From NCBI GenBank assembly GCA_963976875.1, contig CAXBML010000015.1, forward strand, positions 7,930 through 71,929: a stretch of 64,000 nt of DNA. The letters are read 5' to 3'. The position numbers and the translations under genes were made by a program. The first letter of the stretch is position 1. Every line of letters begins with the position of its first letter. The notes under the pieces are model-generated. The model saw only the letters and a program-made list of their open reading frames with translations, was not told where the DNA came from and ran no database searches. Positions 9,392 to 17,180 of the stretch are shown here, piece by piece. This DNA comes from Berkiella_A sp963976875 (GTDB lineage Bacteria > Pseudomonadota > Gammaproteobacteria > Berkiellales > Berkiellaceae).

Positions 9392-9503
9392 AATCTCGCA
9401 TCGCCCATCAAAACAACAAATTCTAATACCTACCTTCTTTCCCCTTCTGCTATACTAAAATTCACAAAGTAACCTTGATAATTTAAGAACATAACAAAAA
9501 ATC

Positions 9504-10262
9504 ATGGATGAAGCCCAACTCAAAAAACATCAATTAGCTCACTCTGCAGATGCAATCCAAAGTCGACTTTTAGAACCTGATAAAGGCCATTATCTCAAAG
9601 ATGCCCTTTTGGGCTCTATGGATGGCTGTGTCACTTGTTTTGCTTTAATTTGTGGCATCTATGGCGCTGGATATGGCTACAGCGTTGCTATTATTTTGGG
9701 GCTTGCAAGTTTGTTTGCAGATGGCTTCAGCATGGCCACTAGTAATTATTTCTCAACCAAAAGCGAGCAAGATAAAACTAATCAGCTTGCAAAAGAAGAA
9801 GAAAAACATATTCAAATTTATCCCGAGGGTGAAAAAGAAGAGATCCGCCAAATCTATTTTCAAAAAGGATTTTCAGGGGACATACTCGAACAAATTGTTG
9901 AAACCATTACACAGGACAAAAAAGCTTGGATAGAAACCATGCTTAAAGAAGATCATGGGTTGTCTTTAAATTATGCAAACCCGATCATTTCAGGTCTCGT
10001 AACGATGGTTGCTTTTGTGGTTCTAGGCATTTTTCCGCTTATCCCATTAATATTTGCTAATAATTTAAATTCAGTTCCTTTTTACTTAATTACCCTATTT
10101 ACCGGCATTGCCTTTTGTACCATAGGAACTGTTAAAGCCATTGCTATTAAAGAAAGCATCACCAAATGTATCCTGGAAACATTATTTGTTGGTGCCATAG
10201 CCGCTATTGTCGCTTATTCCGTGAGTTATTATTTAAAGCATTACTTGTTGGTGGGCATTTAA
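9504..10262 (+). CDS. VIT/CCC1-family iron/manganese transporter
   Basis: 252-residue membrane protein of the VIT1/CCC1 family, which moves Fe2+ or Mn2+ out of the cytosol. The first membrane block is DALLGSMDGCVTCFALICGI (residues about 31-50), followed by LASLFADGFSMATSNYFSTKSE, the conserved TM2/cytosolic junction. A Glu/Lys-rich cytoplasmic metal-binding domain spans about residues 85-150, and three C-terminal hydrophobic segments complete the expected five. No strong Shine-Dalgarno site precedes the ATG. Metal specificity cannot be read from the sequence. Confidence 0.87.
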   Translation: MDEAQLKKHQLAHSADAIQSRLLEPDKGHYLKDALLGSMDGCVTCFALICGIYGAGYGYSVAIILGLASLFADGFSMATSNYFSTKSEQDKTNQLAKEEEKHIQIYPEGEKEEIRQIYFQKGFSGDILEQIVETITQDKKAWIETMLKEDHGLSLNYANPIISGLVTMVAFVVLGIFPLIPLIFANNLNSVPFYLITLFTGIAFCTIGTVKAIAIKESITKCILETLFVGAIAAIVAYSVSYYLKHYLLVGI

Positions 10263-10364
10263 AACTCAAAATAATAATGTGTACCCACACTAAAAATGAA
10301 CTTTTTAATCCTATTTCCCTCTAACCTTACATATAAATTACATCGTTGTTAGAGGCAGACGTTT

Positions 10365-13300
10365 ATCAATTTAAATCCTACTGAAAAACAGGCATTTATA
10401 GAACATCTACTAAAAGTTGCTTACCAAGGTTCGTCTACGCCAATATCCGCTTGGAAGCTGATTGTCGCCTTAAAGGATTTAAACGATCCCGCTGTAAATA
10501 AAATCTTGCCTAATATAAAAATAAATGAGCGTGACGGGCGCTATGGCACTCTGACTCTCGAGATAAAGAGTGAACCCAGTGACTTGGTTTTTAGGATACA
10601 AACAGATGAACATTATGGTGGACCCAAAGTAGAACAGTATGAGGATCGTGCCAACTTAAGAATAGAGGCTGCCCAAGCGTGGCTAGAACAAACCCGAAAC
10701 AATCTCAGTAAAATTGAATTAGAACTCAAAAAACAACAGTTACAAGAGATACAAAGGATTATTCAAAAAAACTTAGAATATAACTGTCAGCTTGATCCAT
10801 CGTTTCTTGGAGCGTTAGATAAAAATAATGCCACAGTAACATCCTATTTTGAACGTCAACATAAAAAAGCAAAAGATATACTATCAGTATTGAATACATT
10901 GATAGAAGACACTTTAGAACCAGATGGAACAAATAGCAAAGCTCTCAAAAAACAACTCTATAATTTTGAGCGGGAAATCAAATCAAACAAAAGACCAGAG
11001 CGTATAACACTACGACCAATCAGTCATTTAGACACTCACTATGTAGAAGTCAATATATCTACGCCAGTCGATCATGAACGGACTGTTTCAAGCGCTAAAA
11101 AAGATGAAGATGGTATTGCAAACTGGTTGCGTTCAACTAATACCCTTTACGAAAGAAACAATATCACGCAGCCTGTTTCCCAACAAACAGCCTATCGATC
11201 TGCCTCTATTGTTCCTCATGAACTACAAGTAAAATCAATCCGACCTAAAAGCGTCAGTCGCTTTAATAAAAGGTTAGCATCGGACATAACACGACGAAAC
11301 CTTAAAAATCACTTAATACCTGAACTAGTCAAACAACAACAAAGAAAGGGCAATACTGAAACACCTATAAAAATTAGTCTTGAAATGCTAACTCTTCTTT
11401 CTCCCATCAGCTTATCCGCTGATATGTTCATTCCTGACCCAGATGCCAACTCATACTTAGCCATTCGAAACGCTTTTGATCAATATCACGGTAGGACAAT
11501 AGACATCAATGTAGACGGTCAAACAATATCAGTTCAATTTTCTGGGATATACCATAATTATGGCGTGAACCCTGGACGCAATACGCTTATGGAAGGATTG
11601 GGCAATAATGTGGCATTCAATCGTGTGATAGATAGAACCCTATTAGCGCTCCATTCGCCTGATTTTTTTCAAGTTAATAACCCAGAGATATTGAGCATTT
11701 TTGAGTCTAATAACCAATTTTATCAAAATATGCCCAGTTTTACGCCCAGCGAACAAAAATCGTTAAAGAGAAATGCTTACATCACTAATAATTTATATCA
11801 TCTTCTTGATATTATTGAAGAAGGCAGAATGCCATCTAAAGAAGAAATACTCGCGGTTAGAGTCAATTTATCAAATAGTGAAATACCAAGCATCACTAGA
11901 AAATCATTGCAGGAGTCACTAAGCAGGTTTGAGACGAAAGCCCAGCAAACATCTCCTCTATCTGAGGTTGAGAGACAACGGTTAGTTATCTTAAATGAAA
12001 AAAAACTTAACACTTTACTGAATAAAGCTGAGTTATCAGAATATGATGGTTTGGTTGAAAAGTTTAAACAGCATGAGTCATTAAAAAGCAAGTTAACCAC
12101 CGACTACCACAGCGCACAAAGGCGTAATCGGTTAATACACAAAAATCTCAGTAGTCGTCGACAAAAATACATACAGCAAAATCCACAATGGCGTGAAAAC
12201 CTAACAAAACTAGAAGAAACTGATTTTTATCACAAAAGAACTGACTTCAAAAAACAGGTTCAACATCAACGTGCACTAGCAGAATATAGCCAAGCAGTCA
12301 TCTTAGGATATGATAAAAAGCTTGCCCGAACGCCAAAAGAAAAAAATAAACTTAACTATGAAATACAAAGCTATATACAAGTATTAAATGATTTTCAAGA
12401 CGGTAGTGATTTTATAAAAACTTGTAAAAGCGGAAAAGATAGAACCAATGCTGCAGAAGAAAAACAAAAAGCCAAATCTTTGATGAGTCAGCACTTAGGT
12501 CGAGTGCCAAGAATTGACGAAAACCCTGAATTCAAAAAACAAGAACGAAAAGCGTTTGAAGCTGGGTATTTACACGGCCCTGGAAATGATATTTGTGGCG
12601 ATAATATGGCGCCTAGCGCCCAACAAGTGTCTGGTAGTGATATTATTGCAGACTGTAATATTGATATAATAAAAAGTATGGCACAATTACAAAAAGGCCT
12701 TAATAAATTAGATCCGCCGACTGAGGAAAGCCTATTACATGCTCGTCGTGCTGTTGCAATGATTTCAAGCCCACATGACACAACTTCACAGCAAACCAGT
12801 GATACGCAAAAAACCCATACAGCAGAACAGCAGTATCATCCATCTCGCCCCCCTAAAGGCCAGGCTTTGGCTTTTTCAGATGCAGATAGACCCACACTTC
12901 CTTTTCAAAGAACGAAGATAGGTATTTCACGAAACTTAAACGTTCACAAATTTTATCAAGTGGCAAAAAATAAAAAAGAGTCTAACGAAAACAGCGACAT
13001 TGATGAAGTACAGTTACTATCAGGTACCCCACAACAAAGTCCTTTGGTCATCATTGCCTTCAAAAAAGAACAAGATGAAATGCCTGTAAAAGCCTATGTT
13101 GAGGACACGGGCAATGAGCAAGTTAAATTCTCTATGCAAAAAGATACAACCGATCAAAATGCTGAAATGGCTATTTTTAAAATGTGTCAGATAGCGGTTG
13201 CCGCTGCAGATGAGCATACTATTTTCAATATTCCAGAATCGCTAGACGCCACAAAAAAAGCGATGGTAACCCGAGGATTTGAGAAAGCAATACTAGAAGC

Positions 13301-13394
13301 ACATGAAATGGGTAAATTTAAAAAGAAAAGACCTGTTGTTCAAGACGCTGCCTCAGCAATGCGGGCTAGAAGTGGCGCAGTGCAGGTTAAATGA
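10365..13394 (+). CDS. SopB/IpgD-like CX5R phosphoinositide phosphatase, effector candidate
   Basis: The protein carries TCKSGKDRT, the exact CX5R loop of the SopB/IpgD phosphoinositide phosphatases, with the nucleophile Cys encoded at 12423-12425. About 290 residues earlier is HNYGVNPGRN, resembling the GVN block of those enzymes. The first standard start is TTG at 10506 (962 aa), but the frame stays open to a TAG at 10350. The 47 residues upstream look coding and align with the N-terminus of the paralogue at 128-3154. Starting at ATC 10365, nine bases after GAGG (10352-10355), gives 1009 aa, one residue longer than the paralogue. I therefore place the start at 10365. Long charged helical regions span the middle and a Gln/Thr-rich linker precedes the C-terminal domain. 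Phosphatase chemistry is well supported; secretion into a host is inferred. Confidence 0.8.
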   Translation: MNLNPTEKQAFIEHLLKVAYQGSSTPISAWKLIVALKDLNDPAVNKILPNIKINERDGRYGTLTLEIKSEPSDLVFRIQTDEHYGGPKVEQYEDRANLRIEAAQAWLEQTRNNLSKIELELKKQQLQEIQRIIQKNLEYNCQLDPSFLGALDKNNATVTSYFERQHKKAKDILSVLNTLIEDTLEPDGTNSKALKKQLYNFEREIKSNKRPERITLRPISHLDTHYVEVNISTPVDHERTVSSAKKDEDGIANWLRSTNTLYERNNITQPVSQQTAYRSASIVPHELQVKSIRPKSVSRFNKRLASDITRRNLKNHLIPELVKQQQRKGNTETPIKISLEMLTLLSPISLSADMFIPDPDANSYLAIRNAFDQYHGRTIDINVDGQTISVQFSGIYHNYGVNPGRNTLMEGLGNNVAFNRVIDRTLLALHSPDFFQVNNPEILSIFESNNQFYQNMPSFTPSEQKSLKRNAYITNNLYHLLDIIEEGRMPSKEEILAVRVNLSNSEIPSITRKSLQESLSRFETKAQQTSPLSEVERQRLVILNEKKLNTLLNKAELSEYDGLVEKFKQHESLKSKLTTDYHSAQRRNRLIHKNLSSRRQKYIQQNPQWRENLTKLEETDFYHKRTDFKKQVQHQRALAEYSQAVILGYDKKLARTPKEKNKLNYEIQSYIQVLNDFQDGSDFIKTCKSGKDRTNAAEEKQKAKSLMSQHLGRVPRIDENPEFKKQERKAFEAGYLHGPGNDICGDNMAPSAQQVSGSDIIADCNIDIIKSMAQLQKGLNKLDPPTEESLLHARRAVAMISSPHDTTSQQTSDTQKTHTAEQQYHPSRPPKGQALAFSDADRPTLPFQRTKIGISRNLNVHKFYQVAKNKKESNENSDIDEVQLLSGTPQQSPLVIIAFKKEQDEMPVKAYVEDTGNEQVKFSMQKDTTDQNAEMAIFKMCQIAVAAADEHTIFNIPESLDATKKAMVTRGFEKAILEAHEMGKFKKKRPVVQDAASAMRARSGAVQVK

Positions 13395-13436
13395 TAAAGA
13401 ATATGCGTATTCCACACTGTCAGTCACCCCGCACTG

Positions 13437-13642
13437 CCTACTTCCCGCGACTTGTTCCTGACCGATCCCCTCAAATTTCTACGTGCCGTGGCTTGTCCAC
13501 GGCATCCAGGTATCATGCTGCGGCTCAACATGTCCTATCGTGTTTTAGACATAGCGCCTAGATCCCTCGGTCAAGCCCAGGGAAGTAGGTAGTAAGAGTT
13601 AGTTTTGTGGGGATCGCTCAGAAACGAGTCGCCGAACGTAGG
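13437..13642. repeat. Nested palindromic repeat element
   Basis: About 206 bp with two nested inverted repeats. The outer arms are 13437-13470 and 13609-13642, about 27 of 34 positions pairing. The inner arms are 13479-13511 and 13557-13589, sharing the pattern CTAC-N-CC-GGCTTG-CC-GG-ATC-AGG. The inner arms resemble the element at 17076-17153, so this is a dispersed family. It contains no ORF. The gap 13395-13770 holds only this element and the hairpins at 13708 and 13750. Confidence 0.75.
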
Positions 13643-13707
13643 TAATGTGGGATGCATGAATCGTTACAACAATATTTATCAAATACAATGGACAGTATTT
13701 CAAGTGT

Positions 13708-13733
13708 GTCATGCCAGCGAAGGCTAGCATGAC
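13708..13733. repeat. REP-like hairpin downstream of sucD
   Basis: GTCATGCCAGC / GCTAGCATGAC pair with one mismatch around a GAAG loop, resembling the extragenic palindromes found in many gammaproteobacteria. A second small palindrome, TTACCCA / TGGGTAA, follows at 13750-13765. Either could protect or end the suc transcript on the minus strand. Confidence 0.55.
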
Positions 13734-13770
13734 CAAAGCAAACATTAAATTACCCAAATGGGTAACCATA

Positions 13771-14643
13771 TTAACCTTTTAAGATTTCTTGCAAGCCTTT
13801 ACCAATATCTGCTGGCGAACGAACCGTTTTCACCCCAGCCTTTTCTAAAGCAGCAAATTTTTCTGCGGCTGTCCCTTTTCCGCCGGCAATAATGGCGCCT
13901 GCATGCCCCATACGCTTGCCCGCAGGTGCCGTTACACCAGCAATATAGGATACAACAGGTTTGGTAATATTCGCCTGAATGAACTCAGCGGCTTCTTCTT
14001 CTGCTGAACCACCAATCTCACCTACCATGACGATGGCTTCTGTTTGGGGATCCTGCTCAAACAAACTTAAAGCATCGATAAAGTTCGTTCCAGGGATAGG
14101 ATCGCCACCAATACCAATACAGGTACTTTGACCAAAGCCTAAATCCGTAGTCTGTTTCACGGCTTCATAAGTTAAAGTTCCCGATCTGGAGACAATACCA
14201 ATCTTACCTGGTTTATGAATACTACCTGGCATAATGCCAATTTTGCATTCACCTGGTGTAATAATACCTGGACAATTGGGTCCTATTAGTCTGGAACCAC
14301 TACTTTCAACAATCTGCATGACTTCTAACATATCCATCACAGGTATACCCTCTGTGATACATACAATCAGCTCTATCCCGGCATCAACGGCTTCTATAAT
14401 AGAGTCTTTACAAAAAGGGGCTGGCACATAAATTACAGTCGCTTCAGCACCCGTTTGCTCAACCGCATCACGAACCGTATTAAATACGGGTAAGTTTAGG
14501 TGTGTCTGCCCACCTTTGCCGGGGGTCACCCCCCCCACCATATTTGTGCCATATTCAATTGCTTGCTCAGAATGTAAGGTGCCTTGGCGACCAGTGAATC
14601 CCTGACAAATCACTTTTGTGCTTTTATTAACGAGTACGCTCAT
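13771..14643 (-). CDS. sucD: Succinyl-CoA synthetase alpha subunit
   Basis: 290-residue ADP/GDP-forming succinyl-CoA ligase alpha subunit; it catalyses succinyl-CoA + NDP + Pi to succinate + NTP with SucC. N-terminal CoA-binding domain: CQGFTGRQGTLHSEQAI. The active-site histidine lies in RMGHAGAIIAGGKGTA, about residue 247. RLIGPNCPGIITPGECKIGI is the family block in the middle. It starts 2 bp after the sucC stop, so coupled translation is likely. Last gene of the sdh-suc run. Confidence 0.97.
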   Translation of the reverse strand: MSVLVNKSTKVICQGFTGRQGTLHSEQAIEYGTNMVGGVTPGKGGQTHLNLPVFNTVRDAVEQTGAEATVIYVPAPFCKDSIIEAVDAGIELIVCITEGIPVMDMLEVMQIVESSGSRLIGPNCPGIITPGECKIGIMPGSIHKPGKIGIVSRSGTLTYEAVKQTTDLGFGQSTCIGIGGDPIPGTNFIDALSLFEQDPQTEAIVMVGEIGGSAEEEAAEFIQANITKPVVSYIAGVTAPAGKRMGHAGAIIAGGKGTAAEKFAALEKAGVKTVRSPADIGKGLQEILKG

Positions 14644-14645
14644 GT

Positions 14646-15809
14646 TTAGGCTCCTACTGCTTGCACAATTTTTTGTGCGGCTTCGGTTAATCCATTGGCT
14701 GAAATAATATTCAAGCCACTTTTATCTAATAATTCAGAAGCTTCTGTTGCTCTGTTACCTTCCAATCGAACAACAACTGGAACCTTAATGCCCACTTCTT
14801 TCACCGCACCCATGATGCCTTCTGCAATTAAATCACAGCGCACGATACCACCAAAAATATTGACCAATACGCCTTTCACATTTTCATCAGATAAAATAAT
14901 CTTAAACGCTTCACAGACGCGCTCTTTGGTTGCTGTGCCACCCACATCTAAGAAATTAGCCGGCTCACCACCATGCAATTTAATCAAATCCATTGTTGCC
15001 ATTGCCAAACCTGCACCATTGACCATACAACCAATATTGCCATCTAAAGCAATGTAACTTAATTCCCATTCTTTGGCCTGCTTTTCACGCTCATCTTCTT
15101 GGGTTGGATCACGCATGTCTTGAATCGCAGGCTGACGATACAATGCATTCTCATCTACATTAATTTTGCCATCCAAGCACAATAAATCACCTTCACCAGT
15201 AATCACGAGTGGGTTGATTTCGATCAAAGCCAAATCTTTCTCAACAAACATTTTACCGAGACCGATTGTAATTTTAGTAAATTGTTTAATTTGATTAGGA
15301 TTCAAGCCTAAGGCAAAACCTAATTCACGACATTGATAGGGCATGATGCCTACTAATGGATCCATTTGAATTTTTAATATTTTTTCAGGTGTATCGTGTG
15401 CCACTTTTTCAATATCCATCCCCCCTTCTGTAGAGGCCATGATGGTCACACTGCGACTTGCTCTATCCAGTACGGCACCCAAATAGAGTTCTGTTGCAAT
15501 ACTAGAAACTTCTTCTACCAAAATTTCATTAATAGGTTGCCCTTTTTCATCCGTTTGGAATGTCACCAAACGTTGATGCAACATGCCTCTAGCCGCTTCA
15601 CTCACTTCATCTCTACTTTCGACAACTTTCACGCCACCGGCTTTACCACGACCACCCGCATGTACTTGTGCTTTCACAACGAATTTTTGACTCGAGAGCT
15701 GCCCCATGGCGTTCACGGCTTCTTCAACTGAACGTGCCACCACGTTCTTTGGGACAGGCAAACCATAATCTGCAAAGATACGTTTTGCTTGGTATTCATG
15801 TAAGTTCAT
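14646..15809 (-). CDS. sucC: Succinyl-CoA synthetase beta subunit
   Basis: 387-residue ATP-grasp subunit, normal length. The start MNLHEYQAKRIFADYGLPVP and the motif KAQVHAGGRGKAGGVK are diagnostic of the nucleotide-binding domain. EINPLVI, INVDENALYR and NIFGGIVRCD follow in order. It sits between sucB (23 bp upstream) and sucD (2 bp downstream). Together with SucD it provides substrate-level phosphorylation in the TCA cycle. Confidence 0.97.
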   Translation of the reverse strand: MNLHEYQAKRIFADYGLPVPKNVVARSVEEAVNAMGQLSSQKFVVKAQVHAGGRGKAGGVKVVESRDEVSEAARGMLHQRLVTFQTDEKGQPINEILVEEVSSIATELYLGAVLDRASRSVTIMASTEGGMDIEKVAHDTPEKILKIQMDPLVGIMPYQCRELGFALGLNPNQIKQFTKITIGLGKMFVEKDLALIEINPLVITGEGDLLCLDGKINVDENALYRQPAIQDMRDPTQEDEREKQAKEWELSYIALDGNIGCMVNGAGLAMATMDLIKLHGGEPANFLDVGGTATKERVCEAFKIILSDENVKGVLVNIFGGIVRCDLIAEGIMGAVKEVGIKVPVVVRLEGNRATEASELLDKSGLNIISANGLTEAAQKIVQAVGA

Positions 15810-15832
15810 AAAATATTAGCCTTATTGTTAAT

Positions 15833-17011
15833 CTAAATATCTAATAATAAACGTGAGGGATCTTCTATTAAATCTTTAATCGTCACCAAAAATTTAACGG
15901 ACTCCGCACCATCAATTAAGCGGTGATCATAAGAAAGAGCAACATACATCATAGGACGAATAACAATTTCTCCATTTTCTACCACTGCGCGTTGTTCTAT
16001 CTTGTGCATCCCTAAGATACCGGTTTGAGGTGGATTCAAAATAGGCGTAGACATCAAAGAACCAAACACACCACCATTAGACACCGTGAATGTGCCTCCC
16101 GTCATATCTTCTATAGACAATGTGCCTTCCTTAGCGCTGACACCTAGCCCCACAATTGTTTTTTCAAGCTCCGCCATACTCAGTCTATCTGCATCTCTGA
16201 TAATGGGCACAACCAAACCGCGTGGACTAGAAACGGCAACCCCCACATCAAAAAAGCCATGATAAACAATATCTTTGCCATCTATAGAGGCATTCACCAT
16301 TGGGAAACGTTTTAATGCCTCTACAACGGCTTTGGTAAAGAAAGACATGAAACCAAGCTTTACCCCATGTGTTTTTTCAAACTGCTCTTTATACTTACTT
16401 CTCAAATCCATCACAGGTTTCATGTTAATTTCATTGAAAGTGGTTAAAGTGGCAGAGTCGTGCTGCGATCCGAGTAATCTCTCTGCAATTTTAGCTCTTA
16501 AACGTGTCATCGGTACGCGTTTTTCTGCCCGCTCACCACTAACATCTTCAACTGGTTTTGTCGTAGCGGGTTTGTTATTTAGATCTTGTGTGGTCACACG
16601 TCCACCTTTGCCACTCCCGGCAACTGAGCCGGCAGGAATCTCTTTTTCTGCCATCATTCTTCTTGCTGCAGGACCTGATTCAACCGTTTTATTTGTATCG
16701 GAAGATGGTTCCTCAGTCGGCTGCTTAGCATCTGTTGCCTCTGAGTTGCTTGAAGAGGCAGAATCCGGGGCATCACCTGGTGTGAGCATGCCAATCACTT
16801 CTTCTGCCAAAACTGTTTCGCCCTCTGCTTTGACAATTTCGCCCAAAACACCTGACTCGGGTGCGACCACCTCTAATACGACTTTATCCGTTTCAATATC
16901 AACTAAGTTGTCATCTTGGGCAACCGCTTCACCTGCTTTTTTGTACCAAGTCGCAATAGTCGCATCAGCAACAGACTCGGGTAATACGGGAACTTTAATT
17001 TCAATGGTCAT
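15833..17011 (-). CDS. sucB: Dihydrolipoyl succinyltransferase (E2 of 2-oxoglutarate dehydrogenase)
   Basis: 392 residues in the usual E2 order. One lipoyl domain lies at residues 1-80, with the lipoylated Lys in DIETDKVVLEV. A Ser/Thr/Glu linker leads to the peripheral subunit-binding domain (ESGPAARRMMAEKEI, about residues 112-126). The catalytic acyltransferase domain ends with the active-site YDHRLIDGAESVKFL near residues 363-377. It transfers the succinyl group to CoA and forms the core of the OGDH complex. It is separated from sucA by 169 bp that contain a palindromic element, unlike the usually tight sucAB junction. Confidence 0.96.
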   Translation of the reverse strand: MTIEIKVPVLPESVADATIATWYKKAGEAVAQDDNLVDIETDKVVLEVVAPESGVLGEIVKAEGETVLAEEVIGMLTPGDAPDSASSSNSEATDAKQPTEEPSSDTNKTVESGPAARRMMAEKEIPAGSVAGSGKGGRVTTQDLNNKPATTKPVEDVSGERAEKRVPMTRLRAKIAERLLGSQHDSATLTTFNEINMKPVMDLRSKYKEQFEKTHGVKLGFMSFFTKAVVEALKRFPMVNASIDGKDIVYHGFFDVGVAVSSPRGLVVPIIRDADRLSMAELEKTIVGLGVSAKEGTLSIEDMTGGTFTVSNGGVFGSLMSTPILNPPQTGILGMHKIEQRAVVENGEIVIRPMMYVALSYDHRLIDGAESVKFLVTIKDLIEDPSRLLLDI

Positions 17012-17075
17012 AGTTTTACCTTTATATTCTTTTATATAATTTATCTACTTATATATTTAATGCTCGCCCCATTCT

Positions 17076-17153
17076 CTACGTCTCGCGGCTTGTCCGCGGG
17101 ACCCAAGTGCGACTATTATTGCTGGTTTCCGCGGACAAGCCGCGGAACGTAGG
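17076..17153. repeat. Palindromic repeat in the sucA-sucB gap
   Basis: Inverted copies of a GC-rich unit: CTACGTCTCGCGGCTTGTCC at 17076-17095 and its inverse GGACAAGCCGCGGAACGTAG at 17133-17152. The core CGCGGCTTGTCCGCGG is itself palindromic. The same core, altered, appears at 13479-13511. The transcript would fold into a strong hairpin within the suc operon. Confidence 0.8.
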
Positions 17154-17180
17154 CAATATAGAGCCCCGTGAGCAGTTACC

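Noticed and set aside
10296..10352. ATG at 10296 as start of the second CX5R protein
   Set aside because: It is in frame, but a TAG at 10350 interrupts it, and the 18 codons do not resemble the paralogue.
16275..17039. 254-residue plus-strand frame
   Set aside because: Antisense of sucB, which is a certain gene; the frame has no family-like motifs.
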